A DNA stretch of 64,000 nt from Hippophae tibetana (GCA_037013495.1 CM072802.1:45732501-45796500), one strand, 5' to 3'; shown: positions 34,568 through 46,400, counted from the first letter of the stretch. Numbers and translations: made by a program. Notes: generated by a model from the sequence alone, not told the origin.

Positions 34568-35046
34568 TGATGAGTGCTCAAAAAGCACTAAAATTACCAT
34601 GATTTTATGCACATTAATTGATTAAAAATATATATATTTATATGTTTTATCATATATTTATATAAATTTGTCTTTTTCGGAATCACAGGTATTTTTATTG
34701 TTTTTCAGGTATTTTGGAATAAAAATGCAACTTAAAGACTCAAAGAAGAATACTGGAAGCAATACATCACAAATATATTAATAAATAAATGGGGAAAGGT
34801 CAACAAATATGAAAAAATTGGACAAAATGGGTCAAAAAGGACAAAAATGTTAAAAAGGAGAAAAACGCGCCGCCGCGCCGCCCAGCCCCCTCGCCCCAGC
34901 ACCCAGATCCGCCCCAAGCTGCGTGCGGCACTGTTCATCCGCGTAGCACTGCGCGGGGGGGTACTGTTCATGCGCGCAGCACTACGCGCGCGGGTACTGT
35001 TCATCCGCGCGCGCCGACACCCATTTTTCACGTGCAGCCGCCCCTG

Positions 35047-35163
35047 TGACGTCATGCTGATGTCATTAATGACATCAGCAATTCCAATACGCGTTTTTAC
35101 ATTTTTTAATATTTTTTTAACATTTTTTTACTCATTTTTTCTCTCCATCCTCACCTATAAATA
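35047..35163 (+). promoter_or_regulatory. LTR C core promoter
   Basis: TGACGTCA (35047-35054), then a second dyad-like TGATGTCATTAATGACATCA (35060-35079), then TATAAATA (35156-35163). The second dyad is also present in weaker form in LTRs A and D. Confidence 0.6.
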
Positions 35164-35287
35164 CCCCCCTTCCCTTCACTTCAAAACACACTTCTCTCTT
35201 CTTTCTTTCTCTCTTTTCTTAGATTTTTAGTTTTTCTTATGATTTCTTAGTTTTTAGCTTTTCTTAGTTAATTTCTCTTAGATTTAG

Positions 35288-35353
35288 AGTTCTTCCCTTT
35301 TTGGGAAGAACTAGTTATGTTTTTGTAATATTTTAGCTCTTTGATTCAATAAA
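35288..35353 (+). terminator. hairpin plus poly(A) signal of LTR C
   Basis: AGTTCTTCCC (35288-35297), loop TTTTT and GGGAAGAACT (35303-35312) form a perfect 10-bp hairpin 36 bases before AATAAA (35348-35353). In LTR D the stem has CTC/GAG for CCC/GGG, a paired change. Confidence 0.65.
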
Positions 35354-36437
35354 TGGGAGTGCAAATTCCGTTGGAGTTTTTCCAGCAACGGGAATAGCGT
35401 CGAAGTTCTGTAAGGATTTTATTTTCTTTACAGTTATTTTTATGCTTTATTCTTACATGTTATATTTAATTTGTGTGTGGTTAAATTTAACTATGCTGGC
35501 TGTTTAGTAAACATGATGTAATAATAACGTTGTTATGCTTGCGAAATATTAAATAGGTAAAAATCTCTAAAATGAATTGATTTTATTTTTATTCATGATT
35601 TTATATTAAGAATGTTAGAGAGAAATATATTATTTTTCATTACATACTTAAACCTGAAAATTAGATTTTAAGGTTTAGTTATCCTGTCTGATTTAGAGTA
35701 GTGCTCTTTTATTTGATGGTACAATCGCCCGGTAGTTAGAGTGAAGCTCTATTTCAAAAGTTTTTATAAGAATTATTATCTGAAAATGTATTGACGACAT
35801 GTTTTCGGTAGTGGTTTTAAAACTTGAAAGTTAGTACTCGGATAACTAAATTCTTAGGTTTAATTTGGACACCTTGAATAAAGTTTAAACTGTCTAACCC
35901 CACCAAAGGTGGCATTTAAATGGTTCATTTTCAATCTCTTAGAAAAAGGAATTAATTTAATTAGGCAAATTAGTTATCAACCCCACCCATAGGTGTTAAT
36001 TGATTTGTTTAGTTAACAAAGAATATCTAACCCCACCAAAGGTGGTATTCATACAAAAAAGGGAGAATCAATAAATATCAATTCATATCTTTAATAACCT
36101 ATATAATATGAGCAAGCATAATTAACTTAGTTATTATATCCATAAATACACCGCCATTATAAATGATAAAATTTGCATGAATGTTTATTGAATCTATGTT
36201 TATTTTTATGTAAGTAGATTAAAAACACAAAAACCCCAAAATATCGTGACAGGATGTTTAGGATTTAATTTCGTTTTTAGAAGTTTGAATAATAAATTAA
36301 AAACCACACACATTCCTTCCTTAGATCGACCTTGGGAGTATACTTATCATTTTCTTCGAAATGATTCGTGCACTTGCGAGAGTTTTATAAATATTAAAAC
36401 CAAAGTATTGGTAAGAATCGGCGATGCCAGTTTTCGC

Positions 36438-36542
36438 TCATCAAGTTTTTGGCGCCGTTGCCGGGGATTTGGTCATCAAGTTTTTGGCGCCGTTGCTGGG
36501 GATTTGGTCATCAAGTTTTTGGCGCCGTTGCCGGGGATTTAG
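36438..36542 (+). repeat. three tandem copies of the LTR end and tRNA-Asp PBS (35-bp unit)
   Basis: Units start at 36438, 36473 and 36508. Each holds TCATCA, the spacer AGTTTT, the PBS TGGCGCCGTTGCCGGGGA (36450, 36485 with one C-to-T change, 36520) and TTTGG (TTTAG in the third). A further TCATCA follows at 36543. A retrotransposon normally has one PBS. Confidence 0.95.
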
Positions 36543-36675
36543 TCATCACTATTATATTCAATAAAACTGTTATAATATTATTTTTTCGTTAAAAAATACA
36601 TTATTTGAATTATTATTTTTCTATATAATTATTACTGAAAAATAAAAATATATTATTGAAATTATTAATTTTTTA
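36543..36675 (+). repeat. satellite core tail resuming after the insertion
   Basis: Begins at TATTATATTCAATAAAACTG, the AT tail of the core interrupted at 32712. Confidence 0.75.
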
Positions 36676-37245
36676 AGTAATGTTTAAGGTTTTGAGGTAT
36701 AGGATTTAAAAATAAGGGATTTGAGGTTTAGGTTTTAGGGGTTAGCATTATATTTTTTGGTAAAGGTTTAGAGTCAAAATTATAATTTTTCTAAATAAGG
36801 TTTTGGGTTTTGGGATTTTTGGTTTAGGTTTATTGTTTAATGTTAGTTTTGTGGGTTAAGATATAAGCTTAAATATATATTTTTTAAATAGGGTGTAGGG
36901 GTTTCGGATTAATGATATGAGATTTGGGGTTTGGGGTTTAACATTTATGGTTAAGTGTTAAGGTTTAGGGCTAAAATTATTATTTTTCAAAATATGGTAT
37001 ATGGTTTTGGGATTTTGGATTTGGGGTTTAAGTTTTAGGGCCATATTTGTTTGTTAAGGTTTAGGATTGGAATTTGTATATTTGAAAAATAATGTTTAGG
37101 GTTTCCGGTTTGCGGTTCAAAATTTTGGGTTATATTTATGTATTTTTGTTTAGACTTAAAATTATAATTTTTATAAACAGGGTTTAGGATTTCGGTTTTA
37201 GGGTTTTGGGTTTAGGATTTATGGCATAATTTTTAGTATAATATT
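36676..37245 (+). repeat. telomere-like satellite array
   Basis: About five monomers. Compared with the next array (38091) it lacks the 38400-38760 block, so the unit here is about 0.5 kb shorter. Confidence 0.8.
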
Positions 37246-38090
37246 CAAAGTTTGTGTAAAATTGTAAAAATAAATCGAGGTGGGAATGCAATAATGATTC
37301 CTTACTTTGGAGAATTATTTATGATTCCCTCTCAATTAGTAATAGATTCTATTCTATTCCCAATTTTTAGGCAACCAATAATAAAATTGGAAGAAATTAA
37401 TACTAATTTGATTTCATTCTTGTTGACCAAATATAGGGTAAATTAATATTACCAAATGTCCCAATATAGTATGAACCAAGATTTTCTAACATTTATTCAA
37501 GAACTTTAGGTTTAACATATACCAAATGTCTCTACATTAATTTATAAAATAATATAACTCCTATAGGAAAAAAAATAAAAGTCTAAGAAGATTGAGAAAG
37601 GGATGGATGTTGGGAGATAGGTGCAAGTTATGATATTGTAGTAAAGAATTATGATGCTAAATTTTGACTATGTTTTTTAAAATATCATCATGACCTAATG
37701 TTATTGATCCATCTTCTCCTATTTTTGAGTAAACATCTCAATACGATGATCCTTAGTTTAATTTGCTGAGTGTGGGCTTAAATTTGAACTATTTTAACAT
37801 GGATAGCAGAATTTGAATGAGAATGTGAATGGAATGGAAACAGTTTTATTTTGTTTGACCATCGAAATGAAAAAAGGTAAACAATATTATAGTATTTGGT
37901 TTACAAATGGATTGGAGTGGAAAATACTCTATATTACCTTATTACTATTATATTCTGTAAAAAGGTTATAATATTATTTAATTATTATTTTTTCCTTAAA
38001 AAATACATTATTTGAATTATTATTTTTCTATATAATTAATACTGAAAAATAAGAATATATTATTAAAATTATTAATTTTTTAAGTAGGGT
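37246..38090 (+). repeat. satellite core, full
   Basis: Dyad variant GCAATAATGATTCC (37288). Very close to the core at 39126, 1,886 bp downstream, including TGGGAGATAGGTG(C/G)AAGTTATGA and TTGAACTATTTTAACATGG. Confidence 0.85.
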
Positions 38091-39125
38091 TTAAGGTTTT
38101 GAGGTGTAGGATTTAAAAATAAGGGATTTGAGGTTTAGGTTTTAGGGGTTTGCATTATATTTTTTTGTAAAGGTTTAGAGTCAAAATTAAAAAAAATTTA
38201 TATAAGGTTTTGGGTTTTGGGATTTTTGGTTTAGGTTTTTTGTTTAGTGTCAGGTTTGTGGGTTAAGATATAAGGTAAAAATAATTTTCTAAATAAGGTG
38301 TAGGTGTTTCGGATTTATGATATGGATTTGGAGTTTGGGGTTTAGCATTTAGGGTTAAATTAGTGGGTTAAGGTTTAGTGCTAAAATTAATATTTTTCAA
38401 AATATAGTAAATTTTTTTTATTTGGATCTCGGATATAGGGTTTGGGTTTTTAGATTTGGGGTTTAGGTTTACTAATTTTGGTTATATTTATGGCTTATGG
38501 TTAATGGTTAAAATTATTATTGTTTTAAATAGGGTTTAGGGTTTTGATGTTTATCATTTTAGATTTTGGAATTTAGGGTTTAGGGTTTTGCGATTTGGGA
38601 TTTAGTGTTTAGTGTTTAGAGTTTAGGGTTATATTTGAGGGTAAAGGTTTTTGGTCCAAATTATAAATTTTCTAAATAGGGTTTTCGATTTTAGGATTTG
38701 GGATTTTTTTTAGTGTTTAGGGTTTATTGTTAAGTATTATTAAAGTGTAGGGTAATATTATTTTTTTCCTAAATAGGGTGTAGAGCTTTGGCATTGGGGA
38801 TTGGGGAATTGGGAATTGGTGTTTAGGGTTTGGGGTTTATGGTTATATTTGTGTGTTAAGATTTAGGGTTAAAATTATTATTTTTCAAAATAGGGTATTT
38901 GGTTTGGGATTTTGGTTTTTGGGTATAGGGTTTAGGGTCATATTTGTTTGTTAAGGTTTAGGATTGGAATTTTTATTTTTGTAAAAAAGGTTTAAAGTTT
39001 CGGGTTTGCGGTTCAAAATTTTGGGTCATATTTATGTATTTTTGTTTAGACTTAAATTATTATTTTTTAAACAGGGTTTAGGATTTGGGTTTTGGTTTTT
39101 GGATTTATGGTATAATGTTTAGTGT
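38091..39125 (+). repeat. telomere-like satellite array
   Basis: About nine monomers. The part from about 38600 is the sister of 31641-32195. Confidence 0.8.
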
Positions 39126-39975
39126 AATATTCAAAGTTTGTGTAAAATTGTAAAAATAAATCTAGGTGGGAATGCAATAATGATTCCTTACTTTGAAGAA
39201 TTATTTATGATTCCCTCTCAATTAGTAATAGATTCTATTGTATTCCCAATTTTTAGGCCAACCAAATATAAAATTGGAAGAAATAATTCTAATTTGATTT
39301 CATTCTAGTCGACCAAATATATGGTAAATTAATATTACCAAATGTCCCAATATATTATGAACCAAGATTTTCTTACATTTATTCAAGATCTTTAGGTTTA
39401 ACATATACCAAATGTCTCTACATTAACTTTTAATATAATATAACTCCTATAGAAAAAAATAAAAGTCTAAGAAGATTGAGAAAGGGATGGATGTTGGGAG
39501 ATAGGTGGAAGTTATGATGTTGTAGTAAAGAATTATGATGCTAAATTTTGACTATGTTTTTTAAAAATATCATCATCACCTAATGTTATTGATCCATCTT
39601 CTCCTATTGTTGAGTAAACATCTCAATACGATAATCCTTAGTTTAATTTGCTGACCGTGGGCTTAAATTTGAACTATTTTAACATGGATAGCAGAATTTG
39701 AATGAGAATGTGAATGGAATGGAAACAATTTATTTTGTTTGACCATTGAAATGAAAGAAGCGATCAGTATTATAGTATTTGGTTTACAATTGGAATGGAG
39801 TGAAAAACACTCTATATTATCTTATTACTATTATATTGAGTAAAATGTTTATAATATTATTTAACTATTATTTTTCCGTTAAGAAAAATACATTATTTGC
39901 ATCATTGTTTTTCTAAATTATTATTACTGAAAATTAAAATATATTATTAAAATTATCAATTTTTTAAGTAGGGTT
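39126..39975 (+). repeat. satellite core, full
   Basis: Dyad variant at 39174. Its left part is nearest to the core at 32196 and its right part nearest to 37246. Confidence 0.85.
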
Positions 39976-40715
39976 TAGGGTTTTGAGGTTTAATATTTAG
40001 GAATAAGGGATTTCAGGTTTAGGTTTTTGGGGTTAGCGTTATATTTTTTGGTAAAGGTTTTGAGTCAAAATTAAAAATTTTCTAAATAAGGTTTTGGGCT
40101 TTGGGATTTTGGGTTTAGGCTTATGGTTTAGTGTCATTTTTATTGGTTAAGATGTAAGGTTAAAATAATTATTTTTCTAAATAGGGTGTAGGGATTTCAG
40201 ATTTATGAAATGAGATTTGGGGTTTGGGGTTTAGGATTTAGGGTTAAATTAGTGGGTTAAGGTTTAGGGCTAAAATTATTATTTTTGAAAATAGGGAAAA
40301 GTATGTGATTTCGATCTGGAATATGAGGTTTGGGTTATATTTGTGGATTAATGTTTAGGGTTAATATTATTATTTTTCTAAATAGCGTGTAGGGGTTTGT
40401 GATTGTGGATTTGTGATTTTTGAATTAGGGTTTAGGCTTAAAATTATTATTTTTCAAAATAGGGTATAAGGTTTTGGGATTTTGGATTTTGGATTTCTGG
40501 TTTTAGGTTTAGGGTCACATTTGTTTGTTAATGTTTATGGTTGGAATTTTTATTTTGTATATATAATTTAGGTTTTTGGGTTTGCGATTTAGGATTTAGG
40601 ATAAAAATTCTTATTTTTCTAAACATGGTGTAGAAATTTGGGTCTTAGGATTTGAGATTTCGGTTTTATGGTTTAGTGTTTAGGATTTATGGCTTAATAT
40701 TTAGTGTAATATTTA
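39976..40715 (+). repeat. telomere-like satellite array
   Basis: Six to seven monomers; ends in the usual TTTATGGTTTTGG...AAATTGTAAAA lead-in. Confidence 0.8.
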
Positions 40716-41545
40716 TGGTTTTGGAAAAATTGTAAAATAAAATTGAGGTAGGAGTGGAATTATGATTTCTTACTAGGGTAAATTAGTTATGATTCCTTCA
40801 CATTTAGTATCAGATTCCATTCTATTCCCAATTTTTAGGCCAACGAAACATAAAATTCCAATGAATTAATTCTAATTTGATTTGATTGTAGTCAACTAAA
40901 CATTGGGTAAATTAATATTAGCAAATGTTCGAATATACTTTCAAACGAGATTTTCTAACATTTATTCAAGAACTTATGGTTTAACATATACCAGATCTCT
41001 GTTCATTAACTAATAAAATAATATAACTCCTATAAGAAATAAATATCAAAGTCTAAGAAGATGGAAAAAGTGATGGATGTTGTTATGTAAGGGCTACTTG
41101 TGATATTGTTGTAAAGAATTATGATGCTATATTTTGACTAAGTTTGTGTAAAAATATCACCATCTCCTCATATCATTGATCCATCTTTTCCTGTTGTTGA
41201 GTAAAAATCTCAATACGATGATCCTTAGTTTAAATTTGTGGGTCGTGGACTGAAATTTAAACACTTTCAACATGGACAACAGAATGGGAATGTGATTGTG
41301 AATGGAATGGAAACAGTTTTATTTTGTTTGACCATCGGAATGAAAGAAGGGATCAGTATTATAGTATTTGGTTTACAATTGGAAGGGTGTGGAAAACTCT
41401 CTATATCACCTTAATACTATTATATTCAGTAAATTGAAGTAATATTATTTAATTATAATTTTTTCGTCAAACAAAATACATTATTTGAATCATTATTTTT
41501 CTAAATAATTATTACTAAAAATTAAAATTATTATTTTTATTAATT
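40716..41545 (+). repeat. satellite core, full
   Basis: Dyad decayed to GGAATTATGATTTC (40756). Both arms and tail are present. Confidence 0.8.
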
Positions 41546-41695
41546 GGGTTGAGGGTTTTGTAGTTTGAGATTTTCGAATATAGGATTTAAGGTTTGGGAG
41601 GGGCTAGGGTTATATTTGTAGGTAAAGGTTTAGAGTCAAAATTATAATTTTTCTAAATTGGGTTTTGGGTTTTAGGATTTGGGATTTTGGGTTTA
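41546..41695 (+). repeat. short telomere-like array
   Basis: About one and a half monomers, interrupted at TTTAGATTTAGG, where core sequence resumes without a left arm. Confidence 0.7.
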
Positions 41696-42325
41696 GATTT
41701 AGGTAAATTAATATTAGCAAATTTCCTAATATACTTTCAACATAGATTTTCTAACATTTATTCAAGAACTTATAGTTTAACATATATGAAATGTCTCTAC
41801 ATTAACGAGGAAAACAATATAAATCCTATAAGAAAAAAATCAAAGTCTAAGAAGATGGAGAAATTGATGGATGTTGCGAGGTAGGTACTACTTGTGATAT
41901 TGTAGTAAAGAATTATGATGATATATTTTGACTATGTTTGTGTAAAAATATCATCATCACCTCTTATCATTGATCCATCATCTCTTGTTGTTGAGTAAAC
42001 ATCTCAATACGATGATCCTTATTTTAAATTTGCTGATAGTGGATTAAATTTTAATACTTTTAGCATGGACAACAAAGAGGAATCAATTTTATTTCTTTTG
42101 ACCATTGGAATGAAAAAGAGGATCAGTATTATAGCATTTGGTTTACAAATGGAATGGAGTGGATAACACTGTAAATTACCTTAATACTAATATATTTACT
42201 CAAATTTAAATAATATTATTTAATTATTATTTTTTTGTTAGAAAAAATACATAATTTAAATCATTATTTTTCTAAATAAATTTTACTGGAAAATATAATA
42301 TATTATTAAAATAATTATTCTTATA
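41696..42325 (+). repeat. satellite core lacking its left arm
   Basis: Starts at TAAATTAATATTAGCAAATT. From 42014 on it is the sister of 28201, including the GATGATCCTTATTTTAAATT variant. Confidence 0.8.
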
Positions 42326-43395
42326 AATAAGGTTTAGGGTTTTCAGGTTTAGGATTTAGTAATTAGGGATTTGAGGTTTTGGGTCAAAATTATAATTTTT
42401 CTGAATAAGGTTTAGGGTTTTGAGAGTTGAGCTTTTGGGTTTAGGGTTTAGGTTTATTGTTTATTGTTATTTTTGTGGTTGAAGGTATAGGGTTAAAATT
42501 ATTATTTTTCTAAATGGGTGGCAGAGGAAAGGGATTTGTGAAATGTGATTTAGGGTTTTGAGGTTTAGGATTTAATATTTTGGGATTTGGAGTTTAGGGT
42601 TTTGGGATTTGGGAATTGGAGTTTAGGGTTTAGAGTTCAGGGTTATATTTGAGGGTGAATGTTTAGGGTCAAAATTATAATTTTCTAAATAGGGTTTAGG
42701 GTTTTAGGATTTAGGATTTTGGGTTTAGTGTTTACGATTTATTGTTTAATGTTATTTTTGTGGGTTAAGGTGTAGGGTTAAAATTATTATTTTTCTAAAT
42801 GGGGTGTAGAGGCTTGGGATTTGTGATAAGTGATTTAGGGTTTAGTGTTTTGTGATTTAGGGATTTGTGGTTTAATAATATTCAGGGTAAAGGTTTAGGG
42901 ATAAAATTATATTTTTCTAAATAGAGTTTAGGGTCTTGGGATTTGGGATTATATATTTAGGGTTTAGGTTTATTGTCTTATGTTATTTTTGTCGGTTAAG
43001 ATATAGGGTTAAAATTATTATTTTTCTAAATTGTGTGTAAGCGTTTTAGATTTAAGAAATGAGATTTGGGGTTTGGGGTTTATTGTTTATTGTTAAATTT
43101 TTTGGTTAAGGTTAGGGTTAAAATTATTATTTTTCAAAATAGGGTTAAGAGTTTTGTGATTTGGATTTGGAATTTAGGGTTTTATGATTTTGGATTTGGG
43201 GTTTAGGGTTTATGGTTTTGGGTAATATTTATGGGTTATGGTTTATGATTAAAAATATTATTTTTCTAATTAATTATTACTTAAAAATAAAATATATTTT
43301 TAGAATTATTATTTTTATATATAGGATTTATGGTTTTGAGGTTTAAGATTTAGGATTTTGGGATTTAGGGTTATATTTGAGGGTAAAGGGTATAT
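42326..43395 (+). repeat. telomere-like satellite array
   Basis: Collinear with 28556-29635, including the rare TAAATGGGTGGCAGAGGAAA string (28736 and 42513). Confidence 0.85.
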
Positions 43396-43530
43396 TAGTA
43401 TTGTAGTATTTGGTTTAGAATTGAAATAGGGTGTAGAACATTGTATATTAACTTAATACTACTATATTCAGTAAAATTTAAACAATATTATTTAATTATT
43501 ATTTTTTCATTGGACAATATATATTATTTT
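43396..43530 (+). repeat. satellite core, right terminal fragment
   Basis: Sister of 29636 (TTAGTATTGTAGTATTTGG), with a shorter tail. Confidence 0.75.
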
Positions 43531-44267
43531 TATAAATAGGTTTTAGGGTTTTGAGGTTTAGGATTAAATAATTAGGGATTTGCGATTTAGGGTTTAGGGT
43601 TAGTGTTATATTTCAGGGTAAATGTTTAGGGTTAGAATTATAATTTTGCAAAATAGGGTTTAGGGTTTTAGAATTTAGGATTTTGTGTTTAAGGTTTAGG
43701 TTTATTGTTTACTGTTATTTTTGTGGGTTAAGGTATAAGGTTAATTTTTTTAAAATAGGGTGTAGGGGTTTCAAATTTGTGATATGAGATTTAGGATTTG
43801 GGATTTGGGGTTTAGGGTTAAATTTGTGGTGTAAGGTTTAGGGTTAAAATTATTATTTTTCAAAATATGGTAAAGACTTTTGGGATTTGGATTTGGGATT
43901 TAGGGTTTTGGGAATTTGAATTTGGGGTTTATGGTTTTTGGGTTAGGTTTATGGTTATGGTTATATTTATGGGTTATGGTTGAGGGCCGGTTAAAATTAT
44001 TATTTTTCTAAGGGTTTTGGAATTTGGGATTTAGGATTTCTTGTTTAGGTTTATAGGTTGTTGGGGTTTAAATTTTATTATTTATGGGTTAGAGTTTGGG
44101 GTTATAGTTTTGGGTTGATGTTTAAGGTTAAAATTATTATTTTTCAAAATAGGGTGTACTGGTTTTGGATTTAGGATTTGTGATTTGGGGTTTAAGGTTT
44201 AAGGTTTATGGTTATATTTATGAGTTAAGGTTTATGGTTCAAATTATTATTTTTCAAAATGGGGTAT
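43531..44267 (+). repeat. telomere-like satellite array with LTR target site
   Basis: Sister of 29846-30595; ends in GGTAT (44263-44267). Confidence 0.8.
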
Positions 44268-44670
44268 TGATTAGTGCTCAAAAAGTACTAAAATTACCAA
44301 AATTTTATCCACGTTAATTGATTAAGTATATATATATTTATATATGTTTTTTCGGAATCACAGGTATTTTTATTATTTTTCGGGTATTTTCACTTAAAAA
44401 CGTAACTTAAAGACACAAAGAGGAATACTGGAGGCAATACATCACAAATAAATTCATAAAATAAATGAGGAAATTGCGCACGTAGCCGCCTAACCACGTC
44501 GGCCCACGCGCGTAGTGCGCCGAGCAGCCGCACGCAGTACGCCGAGCAGCTGCACGCAGCACGCCCATTTCGCATGGCCCGCGCCCATCTGTGTCCTATC
44601 TGCGTGCACCTGCGCCCATCTACGCGCTCCGCTGCACCTATCTGCCCCATCTGCCGCGCCCACACCAGCA

Positions 44671-44769
44671 TGACGTCATCAATATGATGTCATCATTCAC
44701 TACTCCGCGTTTTCTCCATTTTTAATCATTTTTTCACCCACTTTTTCTTCCCATCCTCACCTATAAATA
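44671..44769 (+). promoter_or_regulatory. LTR D core promoter
   Basis: TGACGTCA (44671-44678) and TATAAATA (44762-44769), with spacing like LTRs A and C. Confidence 0.6.
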
Positions 44770-44897
44770 CCCCCATTCTCTTCATAACTAAACACACCTC
44801 AAAACACATCTTCTCTTCTCTTTCTTTCTCTCATTTCTTAGTTTTTTTAGTTTTTCTTAGTTTTTAGCTTTTCTTAGTTAATTTTTCTTAGTTTTAG

Positions 44898-44962
44898 AGT
44901 TCTTCTCTTTTTGAGAAGAACTAATTATGTTTTTGTAATTTATTTTTTTTCGATTCAATAAA
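44898..44962 (+). terminator. hairpin plus poly(A) signal of LTR D
   Basis: AGTTCTTCTC, loop TTTTT, GAGAAGAACT (44898-44922): perfect 10-bp stem, 34 bases before AATAAA (44957-44962). Confidence 0.65.
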
Positions 44963-45399
44963 TGGGAGTGTAAATTCCGTTTGGAGGTTTTCCAGCAACA
45001 GGAATAACATCAAAGTACTGTAAGGATTTTATTTTCTTTACAGTTATTTTTTATGCTTTATTCTTACATGTTATTTTTAATTTGTCTATGATTAAATTTA
45101 ACTTTCCTGGCTGATTGTAAACATGATATAATAATAATTTTGTTATGCTTGCAAAATATTAAATAGGTAAAAATCTCTAAAATGAATTGATTTTATTTTT
45201 ATTCAAGATTTTATATTAAGAATGTTAGAGAGAAATATATTATTTTTCATTACAAACTTAAACCGCATATATTCCTTCCTTATATCGACCTTGGGAGTAT
45301 ACTTATCATTTTCAACGAAATGATTCATGCACTTTCGAGAGTTTTATAAATATAAAGCCAAAGTATTGGCAGGATCGGTGATGTCAGTTCTGCTCATCA

Positions 45400-45695
45400 G
45401 GTATAGAGTTAAAATTATTATTTTTCAAAATAGGGTATAGAGTTTTGGGATTTTGGATTTGGGGTTTAAGGTTTAGTGTTATATTTATGGGATAAGGTTT
45501 AGGGTTAAAATTTTTAGTTTTGTAAATAGGGTTTTGGGTTTACGGTTTTGGGTATAAATTAATATTTATGTGTTTAGGTTTAGGGTTAAAATTATTACTT
45601 TCCTAAATAGGGTTTACAATTTAGGGTTTTGGGATTTGAGATTTTTGGTTTTAGGGTTTAGGGGTTAGGATTTAGGGCTTAATGTATAGTGTAAT
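45400..45695 (+). repeat. telomere-like satellite array
   Basis: Opens with the right GGTAT duplication and continues collinear with 30716. Confidence 0.8.
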
Positions 45696-46400
45696 ATTTA
45701 TGGATTGGGTAAAATTGTAAAAACAATTGAGATGAAAATGAAATCATGATTCCTTACGGGGGAGAATTTGTTATGATTCCTTCTCATTTAATAATAGATT
45801 CCATTTTGTTCCCACTTTTCTGGCAAACCATACAAAAATTTGGATGGAGTTAATTCTAATATCATTTCATTTCAATCAACTAAACATGGGGTAATGTAGT
45901 ATTACCTAATGTCCCAATATATTGTTAAGCAAGATTTTCTAGCATTTATTCAAGAACTTCAGTTTTATCATATACCCAATGTCACTACATTAACTAACTG
46001 AATAATGTAACTCCTATAAGAAAAAAAAATCAAAGTCTAAAAAGATGGAGGAATTGATGGATGTTGTAGGTTACTTGTGATATTGTAGTAAAGAATTATG
46101 ATGCTATATTTTGACTAAGTTAGTGTAAAAATCTCTTCCTCACCTCGTGTCCTTGATCCATCAACTCCTATTGTTGAGTAAACATCTCAATACGATAATC
46201 CTGAGTTTTAATTTGCTGATCGTGGACTTAAATTTGAACACTTTCAACATGGACAATAAAAATGGAATCGGAATGGGAATAATAATAGGAATGGAATGAA
46301 ACAATTTTATTTGGTTTGACCATTGTAATGAAAGAAGGGATAAGTATTATAGTATTTGGTGTGCAATGGAATGGAATTGAAAAAACTGTATATTACCTTA
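45696..46400 (+). repeat. satellite core, tail missing
   Basis: Dyad GAAATCATGATTCC (45740). Complete left arm, unlike its sister at 30986. It ends at TATATTACCTTA and joins TTTGGCTTGAGG of an array, the right edge of the duplicated block. Confidence 0.8.

Larger units (their letters stand above)
34568..36443 (+). repeat. Athila-like LTR C, full length (1,876 bp)
   Basis: Starts TGATGAGTGCTC and ends GCTCATCA, so TGATGA and TCATCA are perfect inverted ends. It has a GC island (about 34864-35046) with three TACTGTTCAT-type repeats, TGACGTCA (35047), TATAAATA (35156), hairpin (35288-35312), AATAAA (35348) and a U5 with two CCCCACC(A/-)AAGGTGG boxes. The PPT is directly upstream and a PBS directly downstream, so it is flanked by the 3' interior on one side and the 5' interior start on the other. 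Frames over the GC island are not genes. Confidence 0.9.
44268..45399 (+). repeat. Athila-like solo LTR D with GGTAT target duplication
   Basis: Starts TGATTAGTGCTC, ends GCTCATCA, and is flanked by GGTAT on both sides (44263-44267 and 45400-45404). It has a GC island (44474-44670), TGACGTCA (44671), TATAAATA (44762), hairpin (44898-44922) and AATAAA (44957). About 650 bases of U5 are missing near 45264, joined at AACC. There is no PBS or PPT, so it formed by LTR-LTR recombination. Confidence 0.92.

Noticed and set aside
34732-35230. Frames of 107 and 127 codons
   Set aside because: GC island and promoter of LTR C; proline/arginine-rich low-complexity translation and no conservation between LTR copies.
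36450-36537. tRNA-Asp gene copies
   Set aside because: Only the 18 bases complementary to the tRNA 3' end are present, next to LTR ends; these are primer-binding sites.
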